From Thermoanaerobacterium xylanolyticum LX-11 (GTDB lineage Bacteria; Bacillota; Thermoanaerobacteria; Thermoanaerobacterales; Thermoanaerobacteraceae): DNA of 64,000 nt. This document shows, in pieces, positions 8,394 through 17,507 of the stretch; position 1 is the first letter of the stretch; every line of letters starts with the position of its first letter. Below the pieces are notes generated by a model. The model did not search any database, was not told where the DNA came from, and was given only the letters and a program-made list of their open reading frames with translations. The DNA is taken from the NCBI RefSeq assembly GCF_000189775.2, contig NC_015555.1, positions 1,251,001-1,315,000 on the forward strand. Reading direction: 5' to 3'. A program made the position numbers and the translations under genes.

Positions 8394-9214
8394 AAGAGAA
8401 AGAAAGAGCGGATTTATTATTGGTACAAAAAGGTTTTTTCACATCGAGAGAAAAAGCTAAAGCGTCTATTATGGCAGGGGAAGTTTTTGCGGATGGAAAG
8501 AAAATAAATAAAGCTGGCGATATTATTAGTGTTAATTCGAGCTTAGAAATAAAAGCGAAAAATAATCCTTACGTAAGTCGGGGTGGTTTAAAACTTGAAA
8601 AGGCAATTAAATACTTTGATATTGATGTAAAAGACAAAATAGCAATGGATGTGGGCGCGTCAACTGGTGGATTTACAGATTGCCTTCTAAAAAATGGAGC
8701 AAAAAAAGTTTATGCTATAGATGTTGGATATGGTCAGCTTGATTGGAACTTAAGAAATGATGAGAGAGTTATAAACATGGAAAGAACAAATATTCGCTAT
8801 CTTGATAATTTACCGGATATTATCGATATAATTACAATAGATGTATCATTTATATCGCTTGGGATAGTTATACCATCTGTAAAAAAATTTCTAAAAAATG
8901 GTGGAGAATTAGTGTCGCTTATAAAACCACAATTTGAAGCTGGAAGAGAGAAAGTTGGGAAAAATGGGGTTGTAAGAGATAAAAGTGTCCATGTAGAAGT
9001 CATAAATAAAACAATAGATGTTTTAAAAGATCTATCATTTAGTGTAAAAGGTATTACTTTCTCACCTATAAAAGGACCAGAAGGTAATATAGAGTATTTG
9101 ATTTATGCAAAAAACGGAAAAGATGTGGACTCTGATCTTGATGTAGAAGGATTAGTAGAGCTGTCTCACAATACTCTTAATGAAAATAAAAAGCAGAATA
9201 AAGAAGGAAAATAA
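8390..9214 (+). CDS. tlyA: TlyA family rRNA 2'-O-methyltransferase
   Basis: TlyA-type protein: an N-terminal S4 RNA-binding domain (about 4-65, RADLLLVQKGFFTSREKAKASIMAG) followed by an FtsJ-like SAM methyltransferase domain. The SAM site is MDVGASTGGFTDCLL, with later segments ITIDVSFISL and LIKPQFEAGREKVGKNGVV. In mycobacteria TlyA 2'-O-methylates 16S and 23S rRNA; in Firmicutes (YqxC) the role is less studied. The first codons overlap dxs. The pairing tlyA-nadK-argR-recN is widely conserved. Confidence 0.92.
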   Translation: MKEKERADLLLVQKGFFTSREKAKASIMAGEVFADGKKINKAGDIISVNSSLEIKAKNNPYVSRGGLKLEKAIKYFDIDVKDKIAMDVGASTGGFTDCLLKNGAKKVYAIDVGYGQLDWNLRNDERVINMERTNIRYLDNLPDIIDIITIDVSFISLGIVIPSVKKFLKNGGELVSLIKPQFEAGREKVGKNGVVRDKSVHVEVINKTIDVLKDLSFSVKGITFSPIKGPEGNIEYLIYAKNGKDVDSDLDVEGLVELSHNTLNENKKQNKEGK

Positions 9215-9262
9215 AAAGTTTCGTAGAATTAAGAATTATGATATTAATTATGTGGTGATTAA

Positions 9263-10126
9263 ATGAAAAATATTTGTGTCATACCGAATATTCATAAGGA
9301 CAAAAATTTAAGGACTACGAGAAGTTTAGTGGAGTGGATCATCCAGCATGGATATAAACCAATACTAAACGAGGTCGTTGCGCAGAAAATTGGCTTTTCT
9401 GAATATGGCAAAAGCGGAACAGAGATTTTTGAAAAAAGTGATTTTATTGTGGCATTAGGGGGAGATGGGACAATTTTAAACGTTGCCAGACAATGTGCAT
9501 CTTTTTCTACACCTATCCTTGGCGTAAATTTGGGACACTTAGGTTTTTTAGCGGAAGTTGATGCCGAAGATGTAGTTGAAGCAGTAGAAAAGATTGTCAA
9601 CAATGAATTTTTCATAGACAAAAGGATGATGTTAGAAGCAAGCATAATCAAAGAAAATATGGAGGCAGTTAATCTTATAGCTTTAAATGACATTGTGGTA
9701 ACAAGGGGCTCTTTTTCCAGAATGGTTAAACTAAAAGTATTTGTGAATGAACAGTACGTTAATACATACCTGGCTGATGGGATAATTATATCTAGCCCTA
9801 CAGGTTCAACAGCATATTCTTTGTCAGCAGGTGGACCGATAGTGTACCCTAATCTGGAATTATTTGTAATAACACCTATATGTCCTCATACACTGCATTC
9901 AAGGTCTATCATAGTATCAGAAAAAGATAAAGTAAAGCTTGTTATAGTAGGTGAAAATCAAGATGTAATGGTAACAACAGACGGACAACAAGGATACAAA
10001 CTGAACAGTGGTGATACAATTTATGTAAAAAAAAGCAATAGGTATACCAATTTGATACGCTTAAAGAGTATGAACTTTTTTGACCTATTGCGCAGCAAAT
10101 TATCAGAGAGGAATTTTAACATTTAA
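9263..10126 (+). CDS. nadK: NAD(+)/NADH kinase
   Basis: Phosphorylates NAD to NADP. The 287-aa protein carries the catalytic GGDGTILN motif, the LGVNLGHLGFLAEV segment, the NDIVV substrate motif and the Gly-rich SSPTGSTAYSLSAGGPIV stretch. A GGTGATT site precedes ATG 9263. The gene lies between tlyA and argR in a conserved operon. Confidence 0.95.
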   Translation: MKNICVIPNIHKDKNLRTTRSLVEWIIQHGYKPILNEVVAQKIGFSEYGKSGTEIFEKSDFIVALGGDGTILNVARQCASFSTPILGVNLGHLGFLAEVDAEDVVEAVEKIVNNEFFIDKRMMLEASIIKENMEAVNLIALNDIVVTRGSFSRMVKLKVFVNEQYVNTYLADGIIISSPTGSTAYSLSAGGPIVYPNLELFVITPICPHTLHSRSIIVSEKDKVKLVIVGENQDVMVTTDGQQGYKLNSGDTIYVKKSNRYTNLIRLKSMNFFDLLRSKLSERNFNI

Positions 10127-10144
10127 TGAGGAGTGTTATTGATA

Positions 10145-10594
10145 ATGAAGTTAGCAAGACATGCAAAGATTCTTGAAATAATAAGTAAAAATGAAATTGA
10201 AACACAGGAAGAATTGGCAGATGCCCTTCAAAAAGAAGGCATAAAAGTCACACAAGCTACAGTATCCAGGGATATAAAAGAGTTAAGGCTTATAAAAGTA
10301 TTGAGTGCAGACGGCAAAAAATACAAATATGCGCCAATGAAAAGTCAAGATACTAAAGTAACTGACAAGTTAGTTGCGCTTCTTTCTGGAATAGTAGGAA
10401 TAGATTATGCTGGAAATACTATAGTAATTAAAACACTTTCTGGAACTGCACCTGCTGCTGCAGAAGCTTTGGATACATTAAATTGGAATGAGGTAGTAGG
10501 AACTCTTGCAGGAGATAATACTATATTTATGCTTGTGAGATCGGAAGATGCCGTCAAAGAAATTATAGACAGAATTAATGAATTGATTAAATGA
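10145..10594 (+). CDS. argR: Arginine repressor ArgR
   Basis: Arginine-dependent hexameric regulator of arginine metabolism. The 149-aa protein has an N-terminal winged helix ([35 protein letters not shown]) and a C-terminal oligomerisation/arginine-binding domain ([21 protein letters not shown], with the GDNTIF and AGDNT region). GAGGAG lies at 10128-10133. ATG 10145 matches family N termini, although a TTG at 10139 is also possible. No arginine genes are nearby; the argR-recN linkage is the usual one. Confidence 0.94.
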   Translation: MKLARHAKILEIISKNEIETQEELADALQKEGIKVTQATVSRDIKELRLIKVLSADGKKYKYAPMKSQDTKVTDKLVALLSGIVGIDYAGNTIVIKTLSGTAPAAAEALDTLNWNEVVGTLAGDNTIFMLVRSEDAVKEIIDRINELIK

Positions 10595-10616
10595 ATGTTT
10601 TTTAAGGGGGATTACG

Positions 10617-12323
10617 ATGATCCTTACATTGAACATAAAAAATATAGCTTTAATCGATGAGGCTGAGATTGATTTTGACGATGGCTTAAACATTCTTACT
10701 GGAGAGACAGGTGCTGGTAAATCTATAGTTATAGATTCAATGATGCTTTTGCTGGGTGGGAGAGCAAACAAAGACATTATCCGGAATGGTGCTCAAAAGG
10801 CTACAGTTGAAGGTGTTTTTTTGGTAGATTCAAATACTGATGTTATACATAAGATTTTAGATGAAGCAGGCATTGAATACGAGGATGATGATACATTGGT
10901 TATTAGCAGAGATATAACAGAAAACGGAAGAAACTACTGCAGAGTTAATGGTAGAATAGTTCCTTTATCTTTTTTAAGCAAATTGGGAACGTATTTGGTT
11001 GACATATTAGGCCAACACGAGCATCAATTTCTGTTAGATAGCAGTAAGCATTTGTCAATTTTAGATAATTTTCAAGATAAGAATTTTTTTGATTTAAAAG
11101 GCACGTTAAGGGATTTATTAAGTGAATACAACATTCTTAATAAAAGGCTAAAGGAATTTTATTCAGATGACAAAGAAAAGATGTCAAAAATAGATCTTCT
11201 TAAGTATCAGATAAATGAAATAGAATCTGCAAAAATAAAAAAAGGAGAAGAAGAAAATTTACTTGAAAGGCGAAACATATTAATCAATTCAGAGAAATTA
11301 TTTAATTCTATGAATGAATGCTACAACTTGCTTTATAAAGGTATTAATGATAATACATCGATTTTAGATAATCTCAGCACTGTATTAAAAAATCTGGATG
11401 CCTCGTATAAAATAGACAAAAGGCTTGAAAAATTAAAAGAAATGATTCAAAGTGCTTTATATACATTAGATGATTGTTCTATTCAAATCAGAGATTATGT
11501 TGAGAATATTAATTTTGATGCAAACGAGTTAAATGAAATTGAAAAAAGGTTGGACATACTGGGAAATTTAAAAAGAAAATACGGTAGAACGATTGAAGAA
11601 ATAATTAGATATAAAGAAGAAAAAAATAGTGAACTTACAAAATTATTAAATGCAGAAGAAGAAATATATAAGATAAACAAAGAAAAAGAAGAAATCATGC
11701 AGAAAATTAAAGCGATTTCTGATGAAATACATAAAAGGAGAAAAAATGTAGCAGATTTTCTTGAAAAGAAAATAAGCGACGTATTAAGTGAGTTAAATAT
11801 GCCTAATACAATTTTTAAAGTCGATATTAGAAAAAGAGATATGCCAAATGAGAATGGCATGGATGAAGTGGAGTTTTTAATATCAACTAATATCGGTGAA
11901 CCTTTAAAGCCACTTGATAAAATAGCTTCTGGTGGTGAGCTATCGAGGATTATGTTGGCTTTAAAGACAATTTTGGCCGACTTTGATGGCATATCTACAT
12001 TAATATTTGATGAAGTAGATACAGGAATAAGCGGCAAAGCAGCCCAAGCTGTGGCGCAGAAAATAGCTTTGATTTCAAGAAATCGTCAGGTTATATGTGT
12101 GACACATCTCCCTCAAATAACATCTATGGCTGATTCACATTTTAAAATTTCAAAGGAATTTGACAAAGACAAAACTTACATAAAAATTGAAAAATTAGAT
12201 TATGAAGGGAAAATAAAAGAATTATCGAGAATAATCAGTGGTTCTGTTGTTACAAACACTACTTACAATCATTCGAAGGAGCTAATTGATTTAGCAGAAA
12301 ATTACAAAAAAAAATTAATTTAA
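10617..12323 (+). CDS. recN: DNA repair protein RecN
   Basis: SMC-like ATPase that acts early in double-strand-break repair. The 568-aa protein has Walker A (GETGAGKSIVIDS) near the N terminus, a long central coiled coil (about 150-390) and the C-terminal half-site with IASGGELSRIMLALK and Walker B LIFDEVDTGISG. A GGGGGATTACG leader precedes ATG 10617. It closes the operon; a strong terminator follows at 12326. Confidence 0.95.
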   Translation: MILTLNIKNIALIDEAEIDFDDGLNILTGETGAGKSIVIDSMMLLLGGRANKDIIRNGAQKATVEGVFLVDSNTDVIHKILDEAGIEYEDDDTLVISRDITENGRNYCRVNGRIVPLSFLSKLGTYLVDILGQHEHQFLLDSSKHLSILDNFQDKNFFDLKGTLRDLLSEYNILNKRLKEFYSDDKEKMSKIDLLKYQINEIESAKIKKGEEENLLERRNILINSEKLFNSMNECYNLLYKGINDNTSILDNLSTVLKNLDASYKIDKRLEKLKEMIQSALYTLDDCSIQIRDYVENINFDANELNEIEKRLDILGNLKRKYGRTIEEIIRYKEEKNSELTKLLNAEEEIYKINKEKEEIMQKIKAISDEIHKRRKNVADFLEKKISDVLSELNMPNTIFKVDIRKRDMPNENGMDEVEFLISTNIGEPLKPLDKIASGGELSRIMLALKTILADFDGISTLIFDEVDTGISGKAAQAVAQKIALISRNRQVICVTHLPQITSMADSHFKISKEFDKDKTYIKIEKLDYEGKIKELSRIISGSVVTNTTYNHSKELIDLAENYKKKLI

Positions 12324-12325
12324 AA

Positions 12326-12353
12326 GATACGGTTCAAAGCCGTATTTTTTTAT
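12326..12353 (+). terminator. Intrinsic terminator after recN
   Basis: Stem ATACGG (12327-12332) / CCGTAT (12340-12345) with a 7-nt loop and a run of eight T from 12345. It ends the operon begun at asp23. Confidence 0.88.
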
Positions 12354-12409
12354 TTTGCCATTAGAAAAAAAGTCATTACTTGACTTAGAAATCTAACTTT
12401 TTATTGACA

Positions 12410-12439
12410 GTATATAAATCATTCTAAAGGGTTAATTTA
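12410..12439 (+). promoter_or_regulatory. Possible sigma-F/G promoter of spoIVB
   Basis: GTATA (12410-12414) followed 15 bp later by GGTTAATTTA (12430-12439) resembles the sigma-F pattern (GHATR, then GGnnAnAnT), and spoIVB is a forespore gene in Bacillus. The -10 match is partial, so this is tentative. Confidence 0.35.
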
Positions 12440-12472
12440 ATCATAGCAAATTTATTTGAGGGAGTGATTAAA

Positions 12473-13783
12473 TTGAATCGCAATAAGATTAAATATTTAA
12501 TTTTTGCATTTTTATCCGCTTTAATAATATATATAAATTATACACCTGCAATTAAGAGTGTTTACCAGACTCCCAATTATTATAAATTTTTCGAAGGAGA
12601 AAAAGTAAAATTTAATTTTAATTTACCACTTAAAGTAGGCTTTTATACAGATAGACAAGGCATTGTAAAAATAGATAATGATGAAGGCGGCAATAATATT
12701 TTAAATCTTGATAAACCATTTTCTGTTGAAACGCTAAACCGTGGTAAAGTGAATATAAATTTCAGGTTATTTGGGATATTTCCAATAAAAAGTATTTATG
12801 TTGATGTGATACCAACAATAAAGGTAATTCCTGGTGGCGATTCAATTGGAGTTAAGCTTAACACAAAAGGAGCCCTTGTAGTTGGATATTCTGATATAAT
12901 AGGAACAGATGATAAAATTTACAGTCCATACAGAGAGGGGAAAATACAAATAGGTGATATAATTCTTGAAGTTAATAATATAAAGATTAACTCTGCTGAT
13001 GATATAACAGATATTATAAATAAGCAAAAAGATACAATGGTAACACTTAAAATAAGCAGAAAAGGTAATATAGTATATTCAAAGTTACATCCGGTCTTGG
13101 CTAAAGATGATCAAAAATACAAGCTGGGATTATGGGTAAGAGATCATACGGCAGGTATTGGAACATTGACGTTTTATACTGAAGATAAAAAGTATTATGC
13201 TGCTTTAGGACATGCGATTACCGATATAGATACAGGAGATGTTCTATCAGTTAACAACGGACAAATAATGAAATCTAAAATAACATCTGTAAGTAAAGGA
13301 AAAAGAAGCAGTCCAGGAGAGCTTAGAGGTATTTTTTTAGAGGAAGTTGACACAATAGGTGATATTGAAAAAAATACGGAGTATGGCATATATGGAAAGA
13401 TAATTAATCCAAGTGATATAAGTTTAAAATCAATACCGATAGGTTATCAATCACAAGTTGTTGAAGGACCAGCAAAAATCCTTACAACAATAGACAATAC
13501 GGGAGTAAAGGAATTTGATATTCAGATAATAAAGAAAGTGGAACAAAAGAATCCAAATCAAAAAGGGATGATAATAAAAATTGTCGATAAAGAATTGCTA
13601 GATAAAACAGGTGGTATTGTCCAAGGAATGAGTGGAAGTCCAATTATACAAAATGGCAAGCTTATAGGCGCTGTGACGCATGTTTTTGTCAATGACCCAA
13701 CTAAAGGATATGCAGTATATGCTGAATGGATGATAAATGAAATGGAAAATTTACACCATGATGAAAATGTGTTTAAGAATTAG
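12473..13783 (+). CDS. spoIVB: SpoIVB peptidase (sigma-K checkpoint)
   Basis: Serine peptidase secreted from the forespore; it cleaves SpoIVFA and so triggers pro-sigma-K processing. The 436-aa protein has an N-terminal membrane anchor (about 7-23), a PDZ domain (about 115-200, around IGDIILEVNNIKINSADDI) and the S55 peptidase domain with catalytic His in LGHAITD and Ser in GMSGSPII. TTG 12473 is chosen: GAGGGAG (12458-12463) is 9 nt upstream, whereas the GTG at 12464 abuts it. It precedes spo0A as in Bacillus. Confidence 0.93.
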   Translation: MNRNKIKYLIFAFLSALIIYINYTPAIKSVYQTPNYYKFFEGEKVKFNFNLPLKVGFYTDRQGIVKIDNDEGGNNILNLDKPFSVETLNRGKVNINFRLFGIFPIKSIYVDVIPTIKVIPGGDSIGVKLNTKGALVVGYSDIIGTDDKIYSPYREGKIQIGDIILEVNNIKINSADDITDIINKQKDTMVTLKISRKGNIVYSKLHPVLAKDDQKYKLGLWVRDHTAGIGTLTFYTEDKKYYAALGHAITDIDTGDVLSVNNGQIMKSKITSVSKGKRSSPGELRGIFLEEVDTIGDIEKNTEYGIYGKIINPSDISLKSIPIGYQSQVVEGPAKILTTIDNTGVKEFDIQIIKKVEQKNPNQKGMIIKIVDKELLDKTGGIVQGMSGSPIIQNGKLIGAVTHVFVNDPTKGYAVYAEWMINEMENLHHDENVFKN

Positions 13784-13809
13784 GGATTACATTTTTCCCT
13801 AATTTTTTA
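13778..13809 (+). terminator. Intrinsic terminator after spoIVB
   Basis: Stem AATTAGGGA (13778-13786) / TCCCTAATT (13796-13804), then T-rich tract. The left arm overlaps the spoIVB stop codon. It separates spoIVB from the sigma-H promoter of spo0A. Confidence 0.85.
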
Positions 13810-13818
13810 TTGTTAAAA

Positions 13819-13845
13819 GAAGGAAATTCTAATTTTATGTAGAAT
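13819..13845 (+). promoter_or_regulatory. Sigma-H promoter of spo0A
   Basis: GAAGGAAAT (13819-13827) matches the -35 consensus RnAGGAWWW, and GTAGAAT (13839-13845) matches the -10 consensus RnnGAAT, with an 11-bp spacer. TGTAGAA at 13838-13844 also resembles a Spo0A box (TGTCGAA). The same layout precedes spoIIAA. Confidence 0.82.
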
Positions 13846-13895
13846 ATTATAAAGTAGATTTATTTTTTATAAAATGGCATAAGGAGGGGCGTTTG

Positions 13896-14678
13896 TTGTT
13901 AAAGAAAATTAAATTAGGAATTTGTGATGATAATAAGGAATTTGTCGGTATAATGGTTGACTACCTGTCATCAAAAGAAAATATCGAAATTGTAGGTGTT
14001 GCAAATGATGGCAATCAAGCAGTTAAACTTATTCAAGATAATGATTTAGATCTTTTAATCTTGGATATCATAATGCCATATTTGGATGGCATTGGGGTTT
14101 TAGAAAAAGTTAATGAACTAAAGAAAAAAAGACCTAAAATAATCATTTTATCGGCAGTAGGTCAGGAAAAAATTACACAAAGAGCAATAAACCTTGGTGC
14201 AGATTATTACATTCTAAAACCATTTGATTTAGAATTGCTTTCTAAGAGAATAACAGAGATAATGGAGTATCAGACTGATGTGGTGTCAAAGGCTGTCATG
14301 CCTATAATCGGAGACAAAAAATCTGTCGACTTAGAAACTCTTATAACACAGGTTATTCATGATGTAGGAATACCTGCGCATATAAAAGGATATTTGTATT
14401 TAAGAGATGCTATAACATTAGTAATAAGCAATATTGAATACTTGAATTCTGTAACGAAGCTTTTGTATCCAAAGATAGCTGAAAAATATGAGACTACTCC
14501 CAGTAGAGTGGAAAGGGCTATAAGACATGCGATTGAAGTTGCGTGGAGCAGAGGTAAAGTCGATGTTTTAAATGATCTATTTGGCTATACAATTAACGAT
14601 GAAAAGGGGAAACCTACCAATTCAGAGTTTATCGCGCTTATTGCTGACAAGTTAAGATTAAGTTTAAAGGCGAATTAA
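13896..14678 (+). CDS. spo0A: Sporulation transcription factor Spo0A
   Basis: Master response regulator of sporulation. The 260-aa protein has a receiver domain (acidic pair in GICDDN, phospho-acceptor Asp in LLILDIIMP, conserved Lys in LKPFD). The C-terminal DNA-binding domain shows [25 protein letters not shown] sequence and [17 protein letters not shown]. Two adjacent TTG codons (13893, 13896) follow AAGGAGGGG (13881-13889); 13896 has the better spacing. Sigma-H-type control and a possible 0A box upstream suggest autoregulation. Confidence 0.96.
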   Translation: MLKKIKLGICDDNKEFVGIMVDYLSSKENIEIVGVANDGNQAVKLIQDNDLDLLILDIIMPYLDGIGVLEKVNELKKKRPKIIILSAVGQEKITQRAINLGADYYILKPFDLELLSKRITEIMEYQTDVVSKAVMPIIGDKKSVDLETLITQVIHDVGIPAHIKGYLYLRDAITLVISNIEYLNSVTKLLYPKIAEKYETTPSRVERAIRHAIEVAWSRGKVDVLNDLFGYTINDEKGKPTNSEFIALIADKLRLSLKAN

Positions 14679-14681
14679 AAA

Positions 14682-14709
14682 ATGCGGTGAATAGCTCACC
14701 GTATTTTTT
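14682..14709 (+). terminator. Intrinsic terminator after spo0A
   Basis: Nine-bp stem ATGCGGTGA (14682-14690) / TCACCGTAT (14696-14704), one G-U pair, 5-nt loop, followed by five to six T. Confidence 0.88.
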
Positions 14710-14711
14710 GT

Positions 14712-14739
14712 TTTACCTTGTAGAAAATTGTGCTATAAT
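14712..14739 (+). promoter_or_regulatory. Probable sigma-A promoter of steA cluster
   Basis: TTTACC (14712-14717), 16-bp spacer, perfect TATAAT (14734-14739), 31 bp before the steA start. The -35 matches only four of six positions. Confidence 0.55.
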
Positions 14740-14770
14740 AAACAAAGAAAAGATGTATGGAGGTTTTACC

Positions 14771-15892
14771 ATGCAAATTACTGGTACAGTTAAAATGGAC
14801 AAAAGGACGAAAAATCTTGCAAAGCGCATAGGCCCCGGAGAAATCGCTGTGATAGATCATGTTGATATCGATGAGATTGGTGCCGAATCTTTGATAGAAA
14901 AGAAGATTTTGGCTGTGATAAATGCTAATAAATCGATAAGCGGTAGATATCCTAACTTAGGCCCATCTATTATTGATAAAGCTGGTATCCCTATTATAGA
15001 TGAAGTTGGCGAAGATATATTTGAATTGCTTAAAGAGAATGATAAGATTACTATAATCGATAATGAAATATATAAAGATGGCAAATTGATAAAAAGAGGA
15101 AAATTGCTTACACACGATGTTATTAATTACAAAATGGAAGAATGTAAGGAAAATCTGGAAGTAGAGTTGGATAAATTCATTGAGAATACGCTTGAATATG
15201 CTAAAAAAGAAAAGTCATTTATTTTGGGTGATATTGAAATACCTGATGTGAAGACAAAGTTTAAAGATAGACAAGCATTGGTTGTTGTAAGAGGAAAAGA
15301 CTATAAGGAAGACTTATATACTATTAGGCAGTATATAACAGATGTAAAGCCTATATTGATAGGAGTAGATGGTGGTGCAGATGCAATACTTGAATTTGGC
15401 TTAACACCTGATATTATAATTGGAGACATGGATAGCGTAAGCGATAAGGCTTTGAAAAAAGCAAAGGAGATAGTAGTTCATGCCTATCCAAATGGCAAGT
15501 CGCCTGGGTTAGAGAGAGTTAAATCATTAGGACTTGATGCACATATATTTAAAGCGCCAGGAACAAGTGAAGACATTGCTATGCTTTTAGCATATGAAAA
15601 AGGCGCAGATTTAATAGTGGCTGTTGGCACTCATTCCAGTATGATCGATTTTTTGGAAAAAGGAAGGAAGGGAATGTCTAGCACATTTCTAGTAAGATTA
15701 AAGATTGGATCTAAGCTTATTGATGCTAAAGGGGTTAACAAACTATACAGAGAAAATTTTAGGCTTTCATATGTTTTTAGTATTATATTTGCTGCAATGG
15801 TTCCACTTAGTGTAATAGCTTATTTTTCACCACCTATGCAACAGCTTTTAAAACTTTTGCAGCTAAGGATAAGGCTTTTAATAGGATTTTAG
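14771..15892 (+). CDS. steA: SteA-like putative cytokinetic ring protein
   Basis: 373-aa protein of the SteA family (related to mycobacterial Rv1697). The central part has a thiamin-pyrophosphokinase-like fold (LIGVDGGADAILEFG, PDIIIGDMDSVSDKAL, TSEDIAMLLAYEKGADLIV). The C terminus carries one or two membrane segments (about 335-355). In Corynebacterium SteA and SteB act together at the division septum in cell separation. ATG 14771 follows GGAGG at 14760-14763. The next gene is a SteB/MctB-type protein, so the actinobacterial pair is preserved. It is often misannotated as a thiamin kinase. Function in Firmicutes is inference. Confidence 0.82.
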   Translation: MQITGTVKMDKRTKNLAKRIGPGEIAVIDHVDIDEIGAESLIEKKILAVINANKSISGRYPNLGPSIIDKAGIPIIDEVGEDIFELLKENDKITIIDNEIYKDGKLIKRGKLLTHDVINYKMEECKENLEVELDKFIENTLEYAKKEKSFILGDIEIPDVKTKFKDRQALVVVRGKDYKEDLYTIRQYITDVKPILIGVDGGADAILEFGLTPDIIIGDMDSVSDKALKKAKEIVVHAYPNGKSPGLERVKSLGLDAHIFKAPGTSEDIAMLLAYEKGADLIVAVGTHSSMIDFLEKGRKGMSSTFLVRLKIGSKLIDAKGVNKLYRENFRLSYVFSIIFAAMVPLSVIAYFSPPMQQLLKLLQLRIRLLIGF

Positions 15893-15902
15893 GAGGAGAT
15901 CT

Positions 15903-16829
15903 ATGAACGTAAATATTAGATATTATGTATTGACGATAGCAGCAATTTTTATGGCATTGGGAATTGGCATATTTATAGGCTTCATGCTGGATGGACAAAA
16001 AGTTTTTTCTGAACAGCAAGAAACAATCATAAATCAGCTAGAGCAAAAATTTAAAGATATCCAAACTGAAAATTCTAATTTAAAGGACAATGTACAAAGT
16101 TTAAATAAGCAACTTGACTATATGAACCAATACGGGAAAATTGTTTTTCCTGAGCTTGTAAAAGGACGCTTAAATGGTGTAAAAGTTGCAATAATTGAAA
16201 CAAACAATGATTTTATCTATCCAGGTTTAAGAAATGCTTTGATGAAAGCAGGTGCAACAATATCATCTGTTACAATATTTAAAGATGATTTGAATAATTT
16301 AGATCAGTCAGAGAAAGATGATTTAATAACTAATTTGTCTAAATACGGCAATATTGACAGCAACCATCTCATCGAATCTTTATCTGAGAAACTGACTGAA
16401 GTTCTTGTTACTGGGCAAGATGGAGAATTGATAACTTATTTAAAAGATAAGGGGTACATTGATTTTACTGGTACACCTGGAAATACAGATTTTATCGTTT
16501 TAGCAGGTGGCAGCAATCTTAAAAATAACAATTTAAATATAGTAGATATCCCAATAATAAGGCAATCGAAAATTTTAAATGTGCCGATTGTCGGAGTTGA
16601 ACAAAGCGATGTGAAGTATTCTTATATGGATGCGTATAGAAAACAACACTTGTCAACCGTTGATAACATAGATACGATTATAGGACAAACTTCATTGATA
16701 ATGGTGATGCAAGGCAAAGATGGCAATTATGGAATAAAAGCTGGAGATACAGCGATTATGCCCGATTCCTTTATAGAATACCAACAGAATCAAAATCAAA
16801 ATAAGGCAAATTCAAACGAGGTGAAATGA
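15903..16829 (+). CDS. steB: SteB/MctB-like membrane-anchored protein (copper transporter family)
   Basis: 308-aa protein with an N-terminal membrane segment (about 6-27), a coiled coil (about 35-80, QLEQKFKDIQTENSNLKDNV) and an extracytoplasmic alpha/beta domain. This is the architecture of the DUF3186 family, named copper transporter MctB in mycobacteria and SteB in corynebacteria. AGGAGG lies at 15891-15896. Coupling to steA (10-nt gap) supports a cell-envelope role rather than copper export, but this is not proven. The tail is rich in Gln and Asn. Confidence 0.8.
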   Translation: MNVNIRYYVLTIAAIFMALGIGIFIGFMLDGQKVFSEQQETIINQLEQKFKDIQTENSNLKDNVQSLNKQLDYMNQYGKIVFPELVKGRLNGVKVAIIETNNDFIYPGLRNALMKAGATISSVTIFKDDLNNLDQSEKDDLITNLSKYGNIDSNHLIESLSEKLTEVLVTGQDGELITYLKDKGYIDFTGTPGNTDFIVLAGGSNLKNNNLNIVDIPIIRQSKILNVPIVGVEQSDVKYSYMDAYRKQHLSTVDNIDTIIGQTSLIMVMQGKDGNYGIKAGDTAIMPDSFIEYQQNQNQNKANSNEVK

Positions 16830-17503
16830 TGGCTGTAAGTGTTTTGATACCGGCATACAATGAAGGCAAGAGAATCGTTGATACAATAAAGGGAATGGAG
16901 AATATAGAGGAAATTGATGAGATCATTGTTATAAATGATGGCTCTACAGATGACACAGCAGATAAAGCTAAAAAAGCAGGAGCAAAATTGGTGAACCTAA
17001 AAAATAATTCTGGTAAAGGAAGAGCCTTAAAAGAAGGCTTGAAATACGTTAAAAATGATGTTATTGCTTTTATTGACGCAGATGTAGGTTTGACTTCTCG
17101 AGAGGTAATTAAATTAATAAAACCTGTTTTAAATAATGATGCCGATGTTACTGTAGCCAGATTTCCTAAAGTCAATGTTAAATCAGGTTTTGGACTTGTA
17201 AAGAAATTAGCAAAATACGGTGTAAAACTGCTTACTGGTCATGATTTTGATTCTACACTCTCTGGTCAAAGGGTTTTTAAAAAGGAAGTGCTTGACAAAA
17301 TAAAAAAAATTTATGGTGGTTATGGTATAGAAGTTGGTATGACAATCGACATATTTAATTTAGGATATAAGATTAAAGAAGTAGATGTTGATATGACTCA
17401 CTCTGTTACATTAAGAGATATTAAAGGTTTTATTCATAGAGGTAGACAGTTTTTGGATATACTTAAAGTTTTATTAATAAAAGCGATATTTAAGGACCGG
17501 TGA
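16829..17503 (+). CDS. Glycosyltransferase family 2 protein
   Basis: 224-aa soluble GT-A glycosyltransferase. Motifs are the N-terminal VLIPAYNEGKRI, nucleotide-binding NDGSTDDTADKA and the metal-binding DADVG. Later LSGQRVFKKEVL and MTIDIFNLGYKIKEVDVDM resemble dolichol-phosphate mannose synthase-like enzymes. GAGGTGA precedes; ATG 16829 is chosen over 16826 for spacing. It overlaps the stop of steB and sits next to a MraY-like gene, suggesting envelope glycan or lipid-linked sugar work. Substrate unknown. Confidence 0.85.
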   Translation: MAVSVLIPAYNEGKRIVDTIKGMENIEEIDEIIVINDGSTDDTADKAKKAGAKLVNLKNNSGKGRALKEGLKYVKNDVIAFIDADVGLTSREVIKLIKPVLNNDADVTVARFPKVNVKSGFGLVKKLAKYGVKLLTGHDFDSTLSGQRVFKKEVLDKIKKIYGGYGIEVGMTIDIFNLGYKIKEVDVDMTHSVTLRDIKGFIHRGRQFLDILKVLLIKAIFKDR

Positions 17504-17507
17504 TAAA

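Noticed and set aside
9263..10126. NAD kinase gene as a diacylglycerol kinase-like protein
   Set aside because: GGDGT is shared by both, but the NDIVV and SSPTGSTAYSLSAGGP motifs are specific to NAD kinase.
11495..12037. Long minus-strand frame (180 codons) opposite recN
   Set aside because: Shadow of recN; Ser/Phe/Ile-rich composition typical of the antisense of AT-rich coding DNA, no ribosome site.
15361..15600. Thiamin pyrophosphokinase function for the gene at 14771
   Set aside because: Fold motifs are shared, but length, C-terminal membrane segments and the adjacent steB-type gene point to SteA.
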